In this document: in pieces, positions 7,971-16,868 of the stretch | Layout: each line of letters begins with the position of its first letter | How positions within the stretch are numbered: the stretch's first letter is position 1 | Assembly: GCA_903899015.1 (NCBI GenBank) | Contig: CAIUHP010000078.1 | Coordinates: 96,819-160,818, forward strand | Direction: 5' to 3' | Length of the DNA: 64,000 bases | Source: an uncultured Armatimonadota bacterium | Lineage (GTDB): Bacteria > Armatimonadota > Fimbriimonadia > Fimbriimonadales > Fimbriimonadaceae | The notes under the pieces: model-generated | The model's database searches: none | What the model saw: the letters and a program-made list of their open reading frames with translations, nothing else | Told to the model about the DNA's origin: nothing | Translations under genes and position numbers: made by a program

Positions 7971-9569
7971 CTACTTTGCGCCGAGCATATCTTCCCGTTC
8001 GAAGAAGCGAACGGTTGGATTTTTCTCTTCCAGGTACTTGAGCGGCCAACTTCCTGTGACGAGGACAGCGGTGTTCCCTTTTCGGGTTTGAACCGGGCGG
8101 GCATTGGTGCCCCAATAAACTTCAGACAGGACCTTGGGATCGGCCTCAAGGTATCGAATAAGGTCGTACGGGAGTGGCTCGAGCAGAATGTCGACGCCAT
8201 ATTCGCTCTTTAATCGATACTGAATGACTTCAAACTGAAGTTTTCCGACGACACCTAGGATTGGATCTCGACGATGGGCTCGAACATCCAAGAATAGGTC
8301 GCTTAAACCCTCATCGCAGAGCTGCTCGATTCCTTTTTCGAAATGCTTGAATCGCTCGATGCTTCGATTGGTTAACACGGCAAACATTTCCGGTGCGAAC
8401 GGTGTGAGTTCGTTGTAATGGAGATGCTCACCGACGCACACGGTGTCGCCTAAGTTGTAGAGTCCAGGATTTGTTAAACCTACAATATCGCCCGGATAGG
8501 CATCTTCGACGGTTTCTCGATCCTGAGCGAACAATCGTTGGGGACGAGTCAGACGGATATCTTTGTTGAGACGCGTGTGCCTGACCGACATGTCCTTTTC
8601 GAAGTGCCCAGACACCACTCGCAAAAAGGCGATTCGGTCTCGATGGTTGGGATCCATGTTGGCTTGGATCTTGAAAACGAAGCCGCTGAAATTCTCTTCC
8701 GTGGGTTGGACTTTCCGCTCCTCAGCATTGCGTAAGCCGGGGGTTGGAGCCATCTCCATGAATTCGTTTAAGAATAGCTCCACTCCGAAGTTTGTGATCG
8801 CACTGCCAAAGAAAACGGGCGTAAGCTCTCCACTGAGAACCGCTTCCATGTTGAAAGTTTCACCTGCAATGTCGATCAGGTCGATCTCATCATTTAAGGT
8901 CTTAATCTCTTCGGCGGTAAGGTGCTCACTTATTTTGGGATCGTCGAGATCCATGATAATCACGGGAGCCCGGCCCGAACCATGGGCGACACGCTGGAAG
9001 AGGTGAACCTGTCTTGTTCCTCGGTGATAAACGCCCTTGAAATAACTTCCCTGTCCGATTGGCCAGTTCATCGCCACGCTCTTAATTCCAAGCACATCTT
9101 CGACTTCTGTCAAAAGAGCGAGCGGACCAATGCCGTCGTGATCAAGTTTATTGATGAACGTGAAGATCGGAATGCCGCGTTGTCGGCAAACCGCAAACAG
9201 TTTCTTAGTTTGAGCTTCAACACCCTTCGCATTGTCGATCAACATGACCGCGCTATCGGCGGCCGTGAGCGTTCGATAAGTATCTGCGCTGAAGTCGTCG
9301 TGACCGGGAGTGTCCAATAGATTGAGGACATGGTCTCGGTATTCAAACTGCAAAACGGTCGACGTGATCGAAATCCCTCGTTGTTTTTCTAGCTCCATCC
9401 AGTCGGAAGTGGCTTTGCGTTGGTTCTTTCTTGCGGTAACCGCACCTGCTAATTGGATCGCACCACCGTAAAGCAGAAGCTTTTCGGTCAGGGTCGTTTT
9501 TCCGGCGTCCGGGTGCGAGATAATCGCAAAAGTCCGACGGCGCGATATTTCAGTTTCAAGTGGGCTCAT
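7971..9569 (-). CDS. prfC: peptide chain release factor 3 (RF3)
   Basis: A 532-residue translational GTPase that recycles RF1/RF2 from the ribosome; length is normal for RF3. The G1 motif SHPDAGKTT is at about 18-26. The switch region has GISITSTVLQF, G3 is DTPGHDDF and G4 is NKLD. The RF3-specific stretch MNWPIGQGSYFKGVYHR follows, then domain II and the C-terminal RF3 domain (KLQFEVIQYRLKSEYGV). The start ATG 9569 gives the conserved MSPLETEISRRRTFAIISHP opening. It is a single-gene unit as far as can be seen. EF-G is excluded by its length and the RF3-specific segments. Confidence 0.97.
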   Translation of the reverse strand: MSPLETEISRRRTFAIISHPDAGKTTLTEKLLLYGGAIQLAGAVTARKNQRKATSDWMELEKQRGISITSTVLQFEYRDHVLNLLDTPGHDDFSADTYRTLTAADSAVMLIDNAKGVEAQTKKLFAVCRQRGIPIFTFINKLDHDGIGPLALLTEVEDVLGIKSVAMNWPIGQGSYFKGVYHRGTRQVHLFQRVAHGSGRAPVIIMDLDDPKISEHLTAEEIKTLNDEIDLIDIAGETFNMEAVLSGELTPVFFGSAITNFGVELFLNEFMEMAPTPGLRNAEERKVQPTEENFSGFVFKIQANMDPNHRDRIAFLRVVSGHFEKDMSVRHTRLNKDIRLTRPQRLFAQDRETVEDAYPGDIVGLTNPGLYNLGDTVCVGEHLHYNELTPFAPEMFAVLTNRSIERFKHFEKGIEQLCDEGLSDLFLDVRAHRRDPILGVVGKLQFEVIQYRLKSEYGVDILLEPLPYDLIRYLEADPKVLSEVYWGTNARPVQTRKGNTAVLVTGSWPLKYLEEKNPTVRFFEREDMLGAK

Positions 9570-9964
9570 TGGGCAGGATTACGGGGCTAGCAGAGAATTG
9601 GAGAAGCTAAAGGATACCTTGTGAACCTATGACACCATTCCGGGCCAGGCCTTGGAGTGAGGGGTTGAGATCCGTTGCAGAAGTCCATGACTACCTGCGT
9701 ATTCAGCGTGTAGTTTGAATCTACGATGTTATTTCACGAGCGGTTTACTCGTCTATATTCGCCACCGAGGCGTTGCCGGTGATTTATATCCAGCTCGATA
9801 CCGTTGAAGGTTCAAATCGGCGGATGTAAACGGTGGCACGAACCTTCCAGCGCCCGCGGCCCTTGGTTTTGGATTGCGAGCTATGGCAAGGCGAGATGGA
9901 CTGGGCGCAGGCTTGTTAAGAAACTATTATTTCGTCGGGCTCGGACCGCGCACCAGCGGGTGGG
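9570..9964. other. intergenic region without a supported gene
   Basis: About 400 bases between prfC (minus) and the ilv leader promoter. It contains an 8-bp inverted repeat GAAGGTTC/GAACCTTC (about 9806-9847). The GGTTCAAATC segment recalls a tRNA T-loop, but no matching stems exist. Open frames across it lack ribosome sites and family features. It must hold the prfC promoter; no strong hexamers were recognised. Confidence 0.4.
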
Positions 9965-9995
9965 TTGGCAAAAAACTTTAAACCTGGTGTATGAT
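9965..9995 (+). promoter_or_regulatory. predicted promoter of the ilv operon leader
   Basis: -35 TTGGCA (9965-9970) and -10 TATGAT (9990-9995), with a 19-bp spacer. Transcription should begin near 10002, at a perfect 12-bp palindrome CGTGTTAACACG (10004-10015) that could be an operator. Confidence 0.6.
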
Positions 9996-10004
9996 AGATC
10001 CCAC

Positions 10005-10121
10005 GTGTTAACACGAGCCGAAGTCAATAAGGTCGCTTTCAACGTTCGAGTACTCCTTGGACTTAGCCTCCTTGCGCTTCTTAGCCTTATTCTTGGACTT
10101 ATTAGCGGAAGTCCAACGTAA
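10005..10121 (+). CDS. leucine-rich leader peptide of the ilv operon
   Basis: A 38-codon reading frame from GTG 10005 to TAA 10119-10121. Codons 15-34 (10047-10106) encode a run with ten leucines, two isoleucines and a valine, almost all CTT/CTC (VLLGLSLLALLSLILGLI). The next gene is ilvB and an attenuator-like terminator follows, so this is best read as a leader whose translation senses charged tRNA-Leu, perhaps also tRNA-Ile and tRNA-Val. The predicted start of transcription is only a few bases before the GTG, so translation could be leaderless. It could instead be a real small membrane peptide, since the run is hydrophobic. Confidence 0.6.
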   Translation: MLTRAEVNKVAFNVRVLLGLSLLALLSLILGLISGSPT

Positions 10122-10188
10122 CGCCCGGGAAGCTAGAAAGAAGCTCAAAACCTTAAGAAGGCCTTCCCGGTAAACCGGGAAGGCCTTC
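10093..10188 (+). promoter_or_regulatory. transcription attenuator upstream of ilvB
   Basis: Three overlapping pairings are visible. Terminator: GAAGGCCTTCCCGG (10157-10170), loop TAAA, CCGGGAAGGCCTTC (10175-10188), a perfect 14-bp stem. Antiterminator: CCGGGAAG at 10125-10132 is identical to part of the terminator's 3' arm and can pair with CTTCCCGG (10163-10170), excluding the terminator. Upstream hairpin: TTGGACTT (10093-10100) with AAGTCCAA (10109-10116), overlapping the end of the leader frame; a second TTGGACTT at 10057-10064 could substitute. The U-tract after the terminator is weak. The design matches classical amino-acid attenuation. Confidence 0.65.
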
Positions 10189-10297
10189 GGTGCTTTAGTG
10201 GTCAACGATTGCCCTCTTCAGCAGTGTGAATCGCGGAAAAGTGTCCGCCGACGAAGAAGTCGGTTCAAGAACCCACCGTTGGGTATGGGAGCGAATT

Positions 10298-12031
10298 ATG
10301 AACCGATCCGGTGCAAAGATAGTTATGGAAGCCCTCGTTCGCGAGGGAGTGGATACCATTTTTGGTTATCCAGGTGGCGTAGTGCTGCCACTTTACGACG
10401 AGATGCTGAACTGGCCGCAAGTGCGCCATGTACTTGTACGACACGAGCAGTGTGCTGCTCACATGGCAGATGGCTATGCAAGAGCGACCGGAAAGGTCGG
10501 CGTTTGCTTGGCAACCAGTGGTCCGGGTGCCACCAACCTAGTGACTGGGATTGCTACGGCCATCATGGACGGAATTCCGATGGTTGCCATTACCGGAAAC
10601 GTCAATTCTTGGGCGATTGGTAAAGACGCATTCCAAGAGACAGACATTCAGGGAATCACCATTCCTATCACGAAGCACAACTACCTGGTGACCGACATCA
10701 ATGAGTTGCCTCAAGTGCTTGCAGAAGCTTTCTACTTGGCGAATACAGGTCGAAAGGGTCCGGTTTTGGTGGACATTCCTAAAGACGTCTTCACGGCGAT
10801 GACGGAAGCCGAGTTCCCAACAACCATTCATCGACGCGGTTATACCGTCGCAGGTGCGCCCCCTCAAGATCAGATTGACGAAGCGGTTCGGCTGATTACC
10901 GAAGCTAAACGCCCAGTCATGATTGCGGGTGCAGGCGTGCTGCACTCAGGCGCAATGGACGAGTTGCGGAAGTTTGCGGAGACCACGAATATCCCGGTCA
11001 TCAATTCGCTCCTGGGATTGGGATCGTTTCCCCGCGATCACGAACTTTCGATTGGCATGATGGGAATGCACGGAGAAGCAGCCGGAACCCTTGCCGTTCA
11101 AGAGGCCGACCTTGTGCTTGGAGTTGGCATTCGGTTCGATGACCGACTCACGGGCAACACCAACGGATTCGCTCCAAAAGCCAAAATCGTACACTTTGAC
11201 CTGGACCCAAGTGAGATTGGAAAGACAGTAAGTCCAGTGGCATTCGTGTTGGGGGACCTAAAGCTCAGCCTCGAAGCTGTCAATAAGTTGGTCCAGCCCA
11301 CCGAGCGCCCAGAATGGACCGCTCAGGTTCGCAAATGGCAGGACACTTATCCCCTCGTCGTACCGGAGGGCCGCTTCCTCTCACGCACTGTTCTCCAAGG
11401 CCTCAATAATCACACGGACGGCCAAGCAATTGTTGCGACCGACGTCGGACAGCATCAAATGTGGACCGCGCAGTTCTACAAGATGAAAAAGCCACGTAGC
11501 TTCCTTTCATCTGGCGGATTAGGAACGATGGGCTATGGCTTCCCGGCCGCAATGGGCGCTAAGTTTGCTCGACCAGATGAAGAAGTCTGGGCGGTGGTAG
11601 GCGACGGTGGTTTCCAGATGACGCTCCAGGAACTACAGACAGCAGTGGAATACAACTGTAACGTAAAAATCTGTTTGCTCAACAATGGCTTCCTCGGAAT
11701 GGTTCGTCAATGGCAGGAGCTGTTCTATGACAACCGGCACAGCCACGTAGCGATGGGTTCGCCCGATTTCGGCAAGCTTGCCGACGCTTATGGAGTTCAA
11801 TTCTTCCGATGTTCACGACTTGAAGATCTCGAAGCGACCCTTGCAGGTGCTTCGGCTCACGATGGTCCCGTACTCTGCGAGTTCGTTGTCGAAATGGAAG
11901 AGAACGTCTTCCCAATGGTCGGCCCAGGCGCCTCCAACAGCAGCCTAGTCATGGACCCTGATTTAGAGCCGAGCGAAGCGGCCCACCACGTTGGAGCCTT
12001 CGAAACAACCCATGCCGGGGTGAAACAGTAA
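10298..12031 (+). CDS. ilvB: acetolactate synthase large (catalytic) subunit
   Basis: A TPP-dependent enzyme condensing pyruvate to 2-acetolactate (or with 2-ketobutyrate to acetohydroxybutyrate), the first common step of Val/Ile/Leu synthesis; 577 residues. ATG 10298 is chosen for GGGAGCG just upstream and the conserved MNRSGAKIVMEAL opening; an in-frame GTG at 10226 would add 24 unconserved residues. The catalytic Glu region reads RHEQCAAHMADGYARATG, followed by the FAD-binding middle domain. The TPP motif begins GDGGFQMTLQEL and ends in LLNN. The stop overlaps the start of ilvN by one base. Leucine attenuation is predicted upstream. Confidence 0.97.
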   Translation: MNRSGAKIVMEALVREGVDTIFGYPGGVVLPLYDEMLNWPQVRHVLVRHEQCAAHMADGYARATGKVGVCLATSGPGATNLVTGIATAIMDGIPMVAITGNVNSWAIGKDAFQETDIQGITIPITKHNYLVTDINELPQVLAEAFYLANTGRKGPVLVDIPKDVFTAMTEAEFPTTIHRRGYTVAGAPPQDQIDEAVRLITEAKRPVMIAGAGVLHSGAMDELRKFAETTNIPVINSLLGLGSFPRDHELSIGMMGMHGEAAGTLAVQEADLVLGVGIRFDDRLTGNTNGFAPKAKIVHFDLDPSEIGKTVSPVAFVLGDLKLSLEAVNKLVQPTERPEWTAQVRKWQDTYPLVVPEGRFLSRTVLQGLNNHTDGQAIVATDVGQHQMWTAQFYKMKKPRSFLSSGGLGTMGYGFPAAMGAKFARPDEEVWAVVGDGGFQMTLQELQTAVEYNCNVKICLLNNGFLGMVRQWQELFYDNRHSHVAMGSPDFGKLADAYGVQFFRCSRLEDLEATLAGASAHDGPVLCEFVVEMEENVFPMVGPGASNSSLVMDPDLEPSEAAHHVGAFETTHAGVKQ

Positions 12032-12522
12032 TGAGTACGCACCAACACACCATCACTGCTCTCGTTCAGAACGAGGCAGGAACTATCAACCGTCTCGTCT
12101 CACTGTTTCGCCGTCGCGGCTTCTCGCTCGCAAGCTTCAATGCGGGCGATTGCGAAGATCCCGGCTTTAGCCGATTGACCTTCATCGTCAACGGTGATGA
12201 CGCAGTTGTAAGCCAGTGCCTCAAGCAACTCAACAAGCTCATTGATGTGGTTGAGTGCGAGGACCTAGTCAGCGAACAGAGCGTACAACGAGAGTTGGCC
12301 CTCATCCGCGTCGAGCCCACTGAGGAGCAAAGACAGTCGGTTTACAACATCGTCAACGAATTCATGGCCCGTACCCCTCGATCGACTCTGACGAGCATCG
12401 TTGTGGAGCAAGTTTCCGATGTTTCCAATTTGGAAAGACTCATCGCAGCTCTCACTCCTTACAACATCACCGAAATCGTCCGAACCGGCACCGTCGCAAT
12501 GAAGGTAGAGGCTCAGGCTTAA
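12031..12522 (+). CDS. ilvN: acetolactate synthase small (regulatory) subunit
   Basis: A 163-residue regulatory subunit that activates IlvB and confers valine feedback inhibition. The N-terminal ACT domain (about 5-75) starts [21 protein letters not shown] and continues with a [16 protein letters not shown] strand. The C-terminal ALS_ss_C-like domain covers about 85-160. Length is standard. The start codon overlaps the ilvB stop (TAATG), implying translational coupling and matched stoichiometry. Confidence 0.97.
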   Translation: MSTHQHTITALVQNEAGTINRLVSLFRRRGFSLASFNAGDCEDPGFSRLTFIVNGDDAVVSQCLKQLNKLIDVVECEDLVSEQSVQRELALIRVEPTEEQRQSVYNIVNEFMARTPRSTLTSIVVEQVSDVSNLERLIAALTPYNITEIVRTGTVAMKVEAQA

Positions 12523-12557
12523 ACCGCATTCCACCTCACAAAACGAATCAACAAAAC

Positions 12558-13553
12558 ATGGCAATTATTTATTACGAAAAAGACGTTCAACCAGAAATCA
12601 TCAAGGGCCTCAAAGTCGGAATCGTGGGTTATGGTTCCCAGGGTCACGCACATGCGCTCAACCTACGAGACAGCGGCGTCGATGTACGAGTTGGACTACA
12701 TGAAGGCAGTAAATCAAAGGCGAAAGCGGAAGAAGGTGGCTTAGTTGTCGAATCCGTTGCGGGACTTACCCAATGGGCGGACGTTCTCATGTTCTGCACT
12801 CCAGACGTCCCGATGGGTGATATTTACAGTGAGAGCGTAGCTCCTCATCTTCGACCGGGCCAAACTTTGCTTTTCGCACATGGCCTCAATATCCATTACG
12901 GGTTGATCACTCCTCCCGATTTTGTAAACGTTGCCATGGTAGCCCCGAAGGGCCCCGGTCACCGACTTCGAGCGGAGTATGTAAACGGTGCAGGTATGCC
13001 GGCACTCGTAGCCGTTCAGCAAGACGCCACTGGGAACGCGAAACAGATCGCTATGAGCTACGCCTGGGGAATCGGCAGCGCCAAGGCTGGCATTCTGGAG
13101 ACGACATTCAAGGAAGAAACCGAGACCGACCTGTTCGGCGAGCAAGCGGTCCTGTGTGGTGGACTCAGTGCCCTCATTAAGGCCGGTTTCGACACGCTTG
13201 TTGAAGCAGGTTACCAACCAGAAGCCGCTTATTTTGAATGCCTTCACGAGACGAAGCTGATTGTTGACCTCCTCTATGAAGGCGGCTTGGACTACATGCG
13301 CTACTCCATTAGCGACACCGCAGAATGGGGCGACTACACTGCCGGACCGAAGGTCATTAACGAGCAGTCGAAGCAAGCGATGAAGGAGCTACTGAAGGAT
13401 ATTCAAGACGGCACATTCGCGAAGGACTGGATCGCCGAAAATCGAAACGGTCGACCTCGCATGAATCAGTATCGTGCGGATGAGAGCGGCTTGCTTCTGG
13501 AGAAAGTTGGCAAAGAACTGCGCGCTTTGATGCCGTTCATTAACGCCAAGTAG
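12558..13553 (+). CDS. ilvC: ketol-acid reductoisomerase
   Basis: A class I (short) enzyme of 331 residues that isomerises and reduces acetolactate to 2,3-dihydroxyisovalerate using NADPH and Mg2+. The Rossmann motif [17 protein letters not shown] is at about 25-41. [18 protein letters not shown] follows, then the knotted C-terminal helical domain, whose metal ligands lie in [16 protein letters not shown] and the [11 protein letters not shown] segment. It follows ilvN after 35 bp and is in the same operon. Confidence 0.97.
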   Translation: MAIIYYEKDVQPEIIKGLKVGIVGYGSQGHAHALNLRDSGVDVRVGLHEGSKSKAKAEEGGLVVESVAGLTQWADVLMFCTPDVPMGDIYSESVAPHLRPGQTLLFAHGLNIHYGLITPPDFVNVAMVAPKGPGHRLRAEYVNGAGMPALVAVQQDATGNAKQIAMSYAWGIGSAKAGILETTFKEETETDLFGEQAVLCGGLSALIKAGFDTLVEAGYQPEAAYFECLHETKLIVDLLYEGGLDYMRYSISDTAEWGDYTAGPKVINEQSKQAMKELLKDIQDGTFAKDWIAENRNGRPRMNQYRADESGLLLEKVGKELRALMPFINAK

Positions 13554-13627
13554 AGACGCGAACTCAGCAGAACGACGGAGGTTCCGAGTGAACTCCCGAT
13601 CCTCCTTCGTCCTGCCAGATCGATGCC

Positions 13628-14416
13628 ATGCAGCCCCTCATTGAACTTAACAACGTGACGATCATCCGCAATCAGCGGGTGGCGTTAGATAACGTGTCGG
13701 TTACCATCGAGAAGGGTGAAAATGTAGCGATATTTGGTCCAAATGGATGTGGGAAATCCTCGCTTGTAAAAACGATTACGAGAGACCTCTATCCATACGG
13801 TCGCCAAGGATCAGTTCGCGTTGCAGGCTTCGATCGATGGAATCTCTTTGATCTAAGGAAGATCCTGGGGATCGTGTCGAACGAACTGCAGGCGTTTTGC
13901 TCGAAAGAAGTCACCGGACTGGATTTCGCGGTATCCGGATTCTTCGGAAGTTATGGTGTTTTAGAGCCATACGAAGTGACGCCCGAGATGCGAGACCTCG
14001 CGATGGACTCACTCTTTCGCTTGGATGCAGGACATTTGGCCAATCGACGAACGGACGAACTGTCTAGCGGTGAGGGGAGGCGCGTACTGATTGCGAGGGC
14101 ACTCGTGCATCAGCCCTCGTCCCTACTACTCGATGAACCGACAACGAGCCTCGATATCAAGTCAGGAAGTCTCCTGATGCGCTCATTACGCAAAATCCTG
14201 AGCGGCGGAACCAATTTCATACTAGTGACTCATCATGTGGAGGAGATCCTTCCTGAGATTAAGAGAGTGATTCTGATGCGTGATCAGAAGATTTTCGCGG
14301 ATGGTCCCACCGACGAAATCATGACGTCCAAGACTTTGTCCGAGCTGTTCCAAACCGAGATCATCTTGAATCGTTCGAACGACCGGTTCCATGCCCGACT
14401 AGAGGCAATAGCATGA
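13628..14416 (+). CDS. stand-alone ABC ATPase (YlmA/ModF-like)
   Basis: A 262-residue ATP-binding cassette. Walker A is GPNGCGKSSL (about 37-46), the signature is LSSGEGRRVLIARAL, Walker B is LLLDEPTTSLD, and the H-loop is VTHHVEEI. A GFDRWNLFDLRK stretch sits between Walker A and the Q-loop. No permease gene is adjacent; the next gene overlaps it by four bases (ATGA) and encodes a methyltransferase. The proteins I know with this layout (YlmA/ModF-like) are also encoded without obvious permeases. Its position between ilvC and ilvD makes co-transcription with the ilv operon likely, but any link to amino-acid metabolism is unproven. Confidence 0.85.
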   Translation: MQPLIELNNVTIIRNQRVALDNVSVTIEKGENVAIFGPNGCGKSSLVKTITRDLYPYGRQGSVRVAGFDRWNLFDLRKILGIVSNELQAFCSKEVTGLDFAVSGFFGSYGVLEPYEVTPEMRDLAMDSLFRLDAGHLANRRTDELSSGEGRRVLIARALVHQPSSLLLDEPTTSLDIKSGSLLMRSLRKILSGGTNFILVTHHVEEILPEIKRVILMRDQKIFADGPTDEIMTSKTLSELFQTEIILNRSNDRFHARLEAIA

Positions 14417-15048
14417 TCTCTGAATACCAAACCGCCGAAAAAGCGCTGGCATATTTAGAGATCGCCGACTCGATTCCATGTCGGGCACAAGGGGAAAGGG
14501 TGGTTTTGGAGCTACTTCCAAAATCAATCAATCGCGTGCTTGACTTGGGAACAGGAGATGGAAGGCTTCTTACTCTCGTGTTGTTAGCTCATCCGAACGC
14601 TCACGGAATCGCCACCGATTTCTCGCCTACGATGCTTGAAAAAGCTCGCGTACGATTTGATCAGGACGCTCGCGTCGAGGTCTTATCTCATGATTTTCGC
14701 GATTCCATTCTCAAGTGGGGTGAACTCGATGCAGTGGTATCAAGTTTTGCCATTCACCATGTTGAGGATGATCGTAAATTTGAGATCTACCAAGAAATCT
14801 TTCAAATCCTCAAGCCCGGAGGGGTCTTCGTCAACCTCGAACACGTGGCATCTCCGACCGAGAAACTCCACGATGATTTTCTTTCTGCGATGGGAATGAC
14901 TCGGGAATCCGAGGACCAGTCCAACCGCTGTCTATCCGCCTCGACTCAACTTTCGTGGCTCAGTCAAATAGGCTACGAAAACGTTGACTGCTTCTGGAAA
15001 TGGCGGGAACTGGCCGTCCTTTCTGGAGCCAAACCAAATATAAGCTAA
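14413..15048 (+). CDS. class I SAM-dependent methyltransferase
   Basis: A 211-residue protein. SAM-binding motif I is [13 protein letters not shown] (about 44-56), the acidic loop is [13 protein letters not shown], and motif II/III regions are [16 protein letters not shown] and [14 protein letters not shown]. This matches the Methyltransf_25/11 type. Its substrate is unknown. It overlaps the preceding ATPase gene by four bases, and ilvD begins seven bases after its stop, so it is translated within the ilv operon. Confidence 0.88.
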   Translation: MISEYQTAEKALAYLEIADSIPCRAQGERVVLELLPKSINRVLDLGTGDGRLLTLVLLAHPNAHGIATDFSPTMLEKARVRFDQDARVEVLSHDFRDSILKWGELDAVVSSFAIHHVEDDRKFEIYQEIFQILKPGGVFVNLEHVASPTEKLHDDFLSAMGMTRESEDQSNRCLSASTQLSWLSQIGYENVDCFWKWRELAVLSGAKPNIS

Positions 15049-15055
15049 ACCAACC

Positions 15056-16747
15056 ATGGACCCAAGACACAAATCAAAAACGATCACCGAAGGCGCCGAC
15101 AAGACGGCGAACCGAGCCATGCTTCGCGCAATGGGGCTCGGCGACAAGGATATGACGCAACCATGGGTTGGTGTCGCCACTGTCTGGAGCGAGGCAACTC
15201 CGTGCAACGTTAATTTGCACGAGCAAGGTCAGGCAGTTGCCGAAGCAATTACCGCAAACGGGGCGACCAGTCGACGGTTTAACACCATTTCTGTCAGCGA
15301 CGGAATTGCCATGGGCCATGACGGAATGAAAGCTTCACTCATTTCTCGTGAAGTTATCGCCGACTCGGTAGAGCTCATGATGCGAGGTCATTGCTACGAC
15401 GGATTAGTTGGAGTCGCGGGCTGTGACAAGAGCCTTCCCGGAATGCTGATGGTCATGGCACGCCTGGACGTGCCGAGTGTTTTCCTATACGGCGGAACGA
15501 TCATGCCTGGTCGCTACAAAGATAAGGACGTCACGATTCAGGACGCGTTTGAGGCGGCTGGCGCTTACGCGGCGGGCACAATTACAAAGGATGAACTCCA
15601 CGCGATTGAGTGCGCGGTTTGTCCAGGCGCGGGCGCATGTGGTGGCCAATACACAGCGAACACCATGGCTTGTGTAGCCGAAGCGCTCGGCATGGCGCTG
15701 CCCGGATCATCTTCACCTCCCGCTGAGTCTGAGGATCGAGACGCATTTCTTAAGCAAGCGGGAGCAGCCATTGTTGCGGCCCTCCATTCCGGTCTGAAGC
15801 CAAGCGACATCCTCACACGGAAGGCATTTGAGAATGCAATCGCGATTGGAGCCGCCACCGGAGGAAGCACAAACGTGGCTCTCCACATTCCTGCGATTGC
15901 CCATGAACTTGGCATTACGATCACGTTCGAAGACATTCAGGAGATCAGTCACCGCACGCCAACTCTAGCGAGCCTCCGTCCCGGCGGCAAGTACGTTATG
16001 CTCGATTTGCATAAGGTTGGAGGAGTTCCGGTCGTCCTGAAAGCCATGCTTGACGCAGGTTGTTTGCATGGAAACGTCATGACCATCACGGGCAAAACGA
16101 TGGCTGAGAACCTAAAGGACGTAGTCGTTCCGAAGGGACAAGATGTTGTGAGCACCCATGAGAACCCGTTCTCTCCCACTGGAGGATTAGCGATCGTCAA
16201 GGGGAACTTGGCCCCTGACGGAGGCGTCATCAAAACTGCCGGTGTAACTCGCCTAGCTTTGACAGGACCGGCCAAAGTTTTTGATGGTGAAGAGGCGACG
16301 ATGGCAGCGGTACAGGCTCGTCAGATTGAGCGTGGCGACATCGTTGTCATTCGTTATGAAGGTCCAAAAGGTGGGCCAGGAATGCGAGAAATGCTTGGTG
16401 TAACTTCTGCGATCGTCGGCCAGGGTCTCGGCTATGATGTAGCCTTGTTGACGGACGGTCGATTCAGCGGAGCGACCCGCGGCTTGATGGTGGGACATGT
16501 CGGTCCAGAAGCCTTCGATGGTGGTCCCATCGCTCTCGTTCAGAACGGAGACATCGTGACAGTCGATGCCGAAAACGGGGTTCTGTCCTTTGAGATTTCG
16601 GACGAAGAGCTAGCGAAGCGCCGAGCGGCGTGGCAACCACCCAAGCGACACCTTTCCGGTGTTCTCGCGAAATATGCGGCTCAGGTCGGCCCGGCATACC
16701 AGGGTGCTGTCACTCATCCAGGCCCCGAGCACAAGCAATTGGGCTAG
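15056..16747 (+). CDS. ilvD: dihydroxy-acid dehydratase
   Basis: An Fe-S dehydratase of 563 residues converting 2,3-dihydroxyisovalerate or dihydroxymethylvalerate to the 2-keto acid, the third step of Val/Ile synthesis. Cluster cysteines lie in [12 protein letters not shown] and [20 protein letters not shown]; the first conserved cysteine is in [11 protein letters not shown]. The C-terminal domain carries GMREML and [13 protein letters not shown], where the Ser acts as base in this family. ATG 15056 is seven bases after the methyltransferase stop. No terminator is obvious before the gltB promoter. Confidence 0.97.
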   Translation: MDPRHKSKTITEGADKTANRAMLRAMGLGDKDMTQPWVGVATVWSEATPCNVNLHEQGQAVAEAITANGATSRRFNTISVSDGIAMGHDGMKASLISREVIADSVELMMRGHCYDGLVGVAGCDKSLPGMLMVMARLDVPSVFLYGGTIMPGRYKDKDVTIQDAFEAAGAYAAGTITKDELHAIECAVCPGAGACGGQYTANTMACVAEALGMALPGSSSPPAESEDRDAFLKQAGAAIVAALHSGLKPSDILTRKAFENAIAIGAATGGSTNVALHIPAIAHELGITITFEDIQEISHRTPTLASLRPGGKYVMLDLHKVGGVPVVLKAMLDAGCLHGNVMTITGKTMAENLKDVVVPKGQDVVSTHENPFSPTGGLAIVKGNLAPDGGVIKTAGVTRLALTGPAKVFDGEEATMAAVQARQIERGDIVVIRYEGPKGGPGMREMLGVTSAIVGQGLGYDVALLTDGRFSGATRGLMVGHVGPEAFDGGPIALVQNGDIVTVDAENGVLSFEISDEELAKRRAAWQPPKRHLSGVLAKYAAQVGPAYQGAVTHPGPEHKQLG

Positions 16748-16801
16748 CCCTTTGTTAGTGTGATTGTTTGTGATTTGGCCCGCAAGCTCCAACGTCGGAA
16801 C

Positions 16802-16830
16802 TTGGTTTTAGGGCAAATGTCTAGTAAGAT
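16802..16830 (+). promoter_or_regulatory. predicted promoter of gltB
   Basis: TTGGTT (16802-16807) and TAAGAT (16825-16830) with a 17-bp spacer, about 38 bp upstream of the start codon. This suggests gltB is transcribed independently of ilvD. Confidence 0.55.
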
Positions 16831-16868
16831 GCATTCCCGGTTGGTAATGGGGCCCCGGACTCGTCGCA

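Noticed and set aside
9800..9850. T-box leader or tRNA-like element (GGTTCAAATC, CGGTGGCAC)
   Set aside because: No T-box core of the GGGTGGNACCRCG type, no specifier stem, and no acceptor or T-stem pairing for a tRNA.
9804..10121. A 105-codon open frame ahead of ilvB read as a full-length protein
   Set aside because: Its first two thirds look like random composition with no ribosome site; the promoter at 9965-9995 lies inside it. Only the Leu-rich end is retained, as a leader peptide.
13568..13612. Terminator between ilvC and the ABC ATPase gene
   Set aside because: GACGGAGG and CCTCCTTCGTC can pair only with a three-base bulge and no U-run follows; too weak to split the operon.
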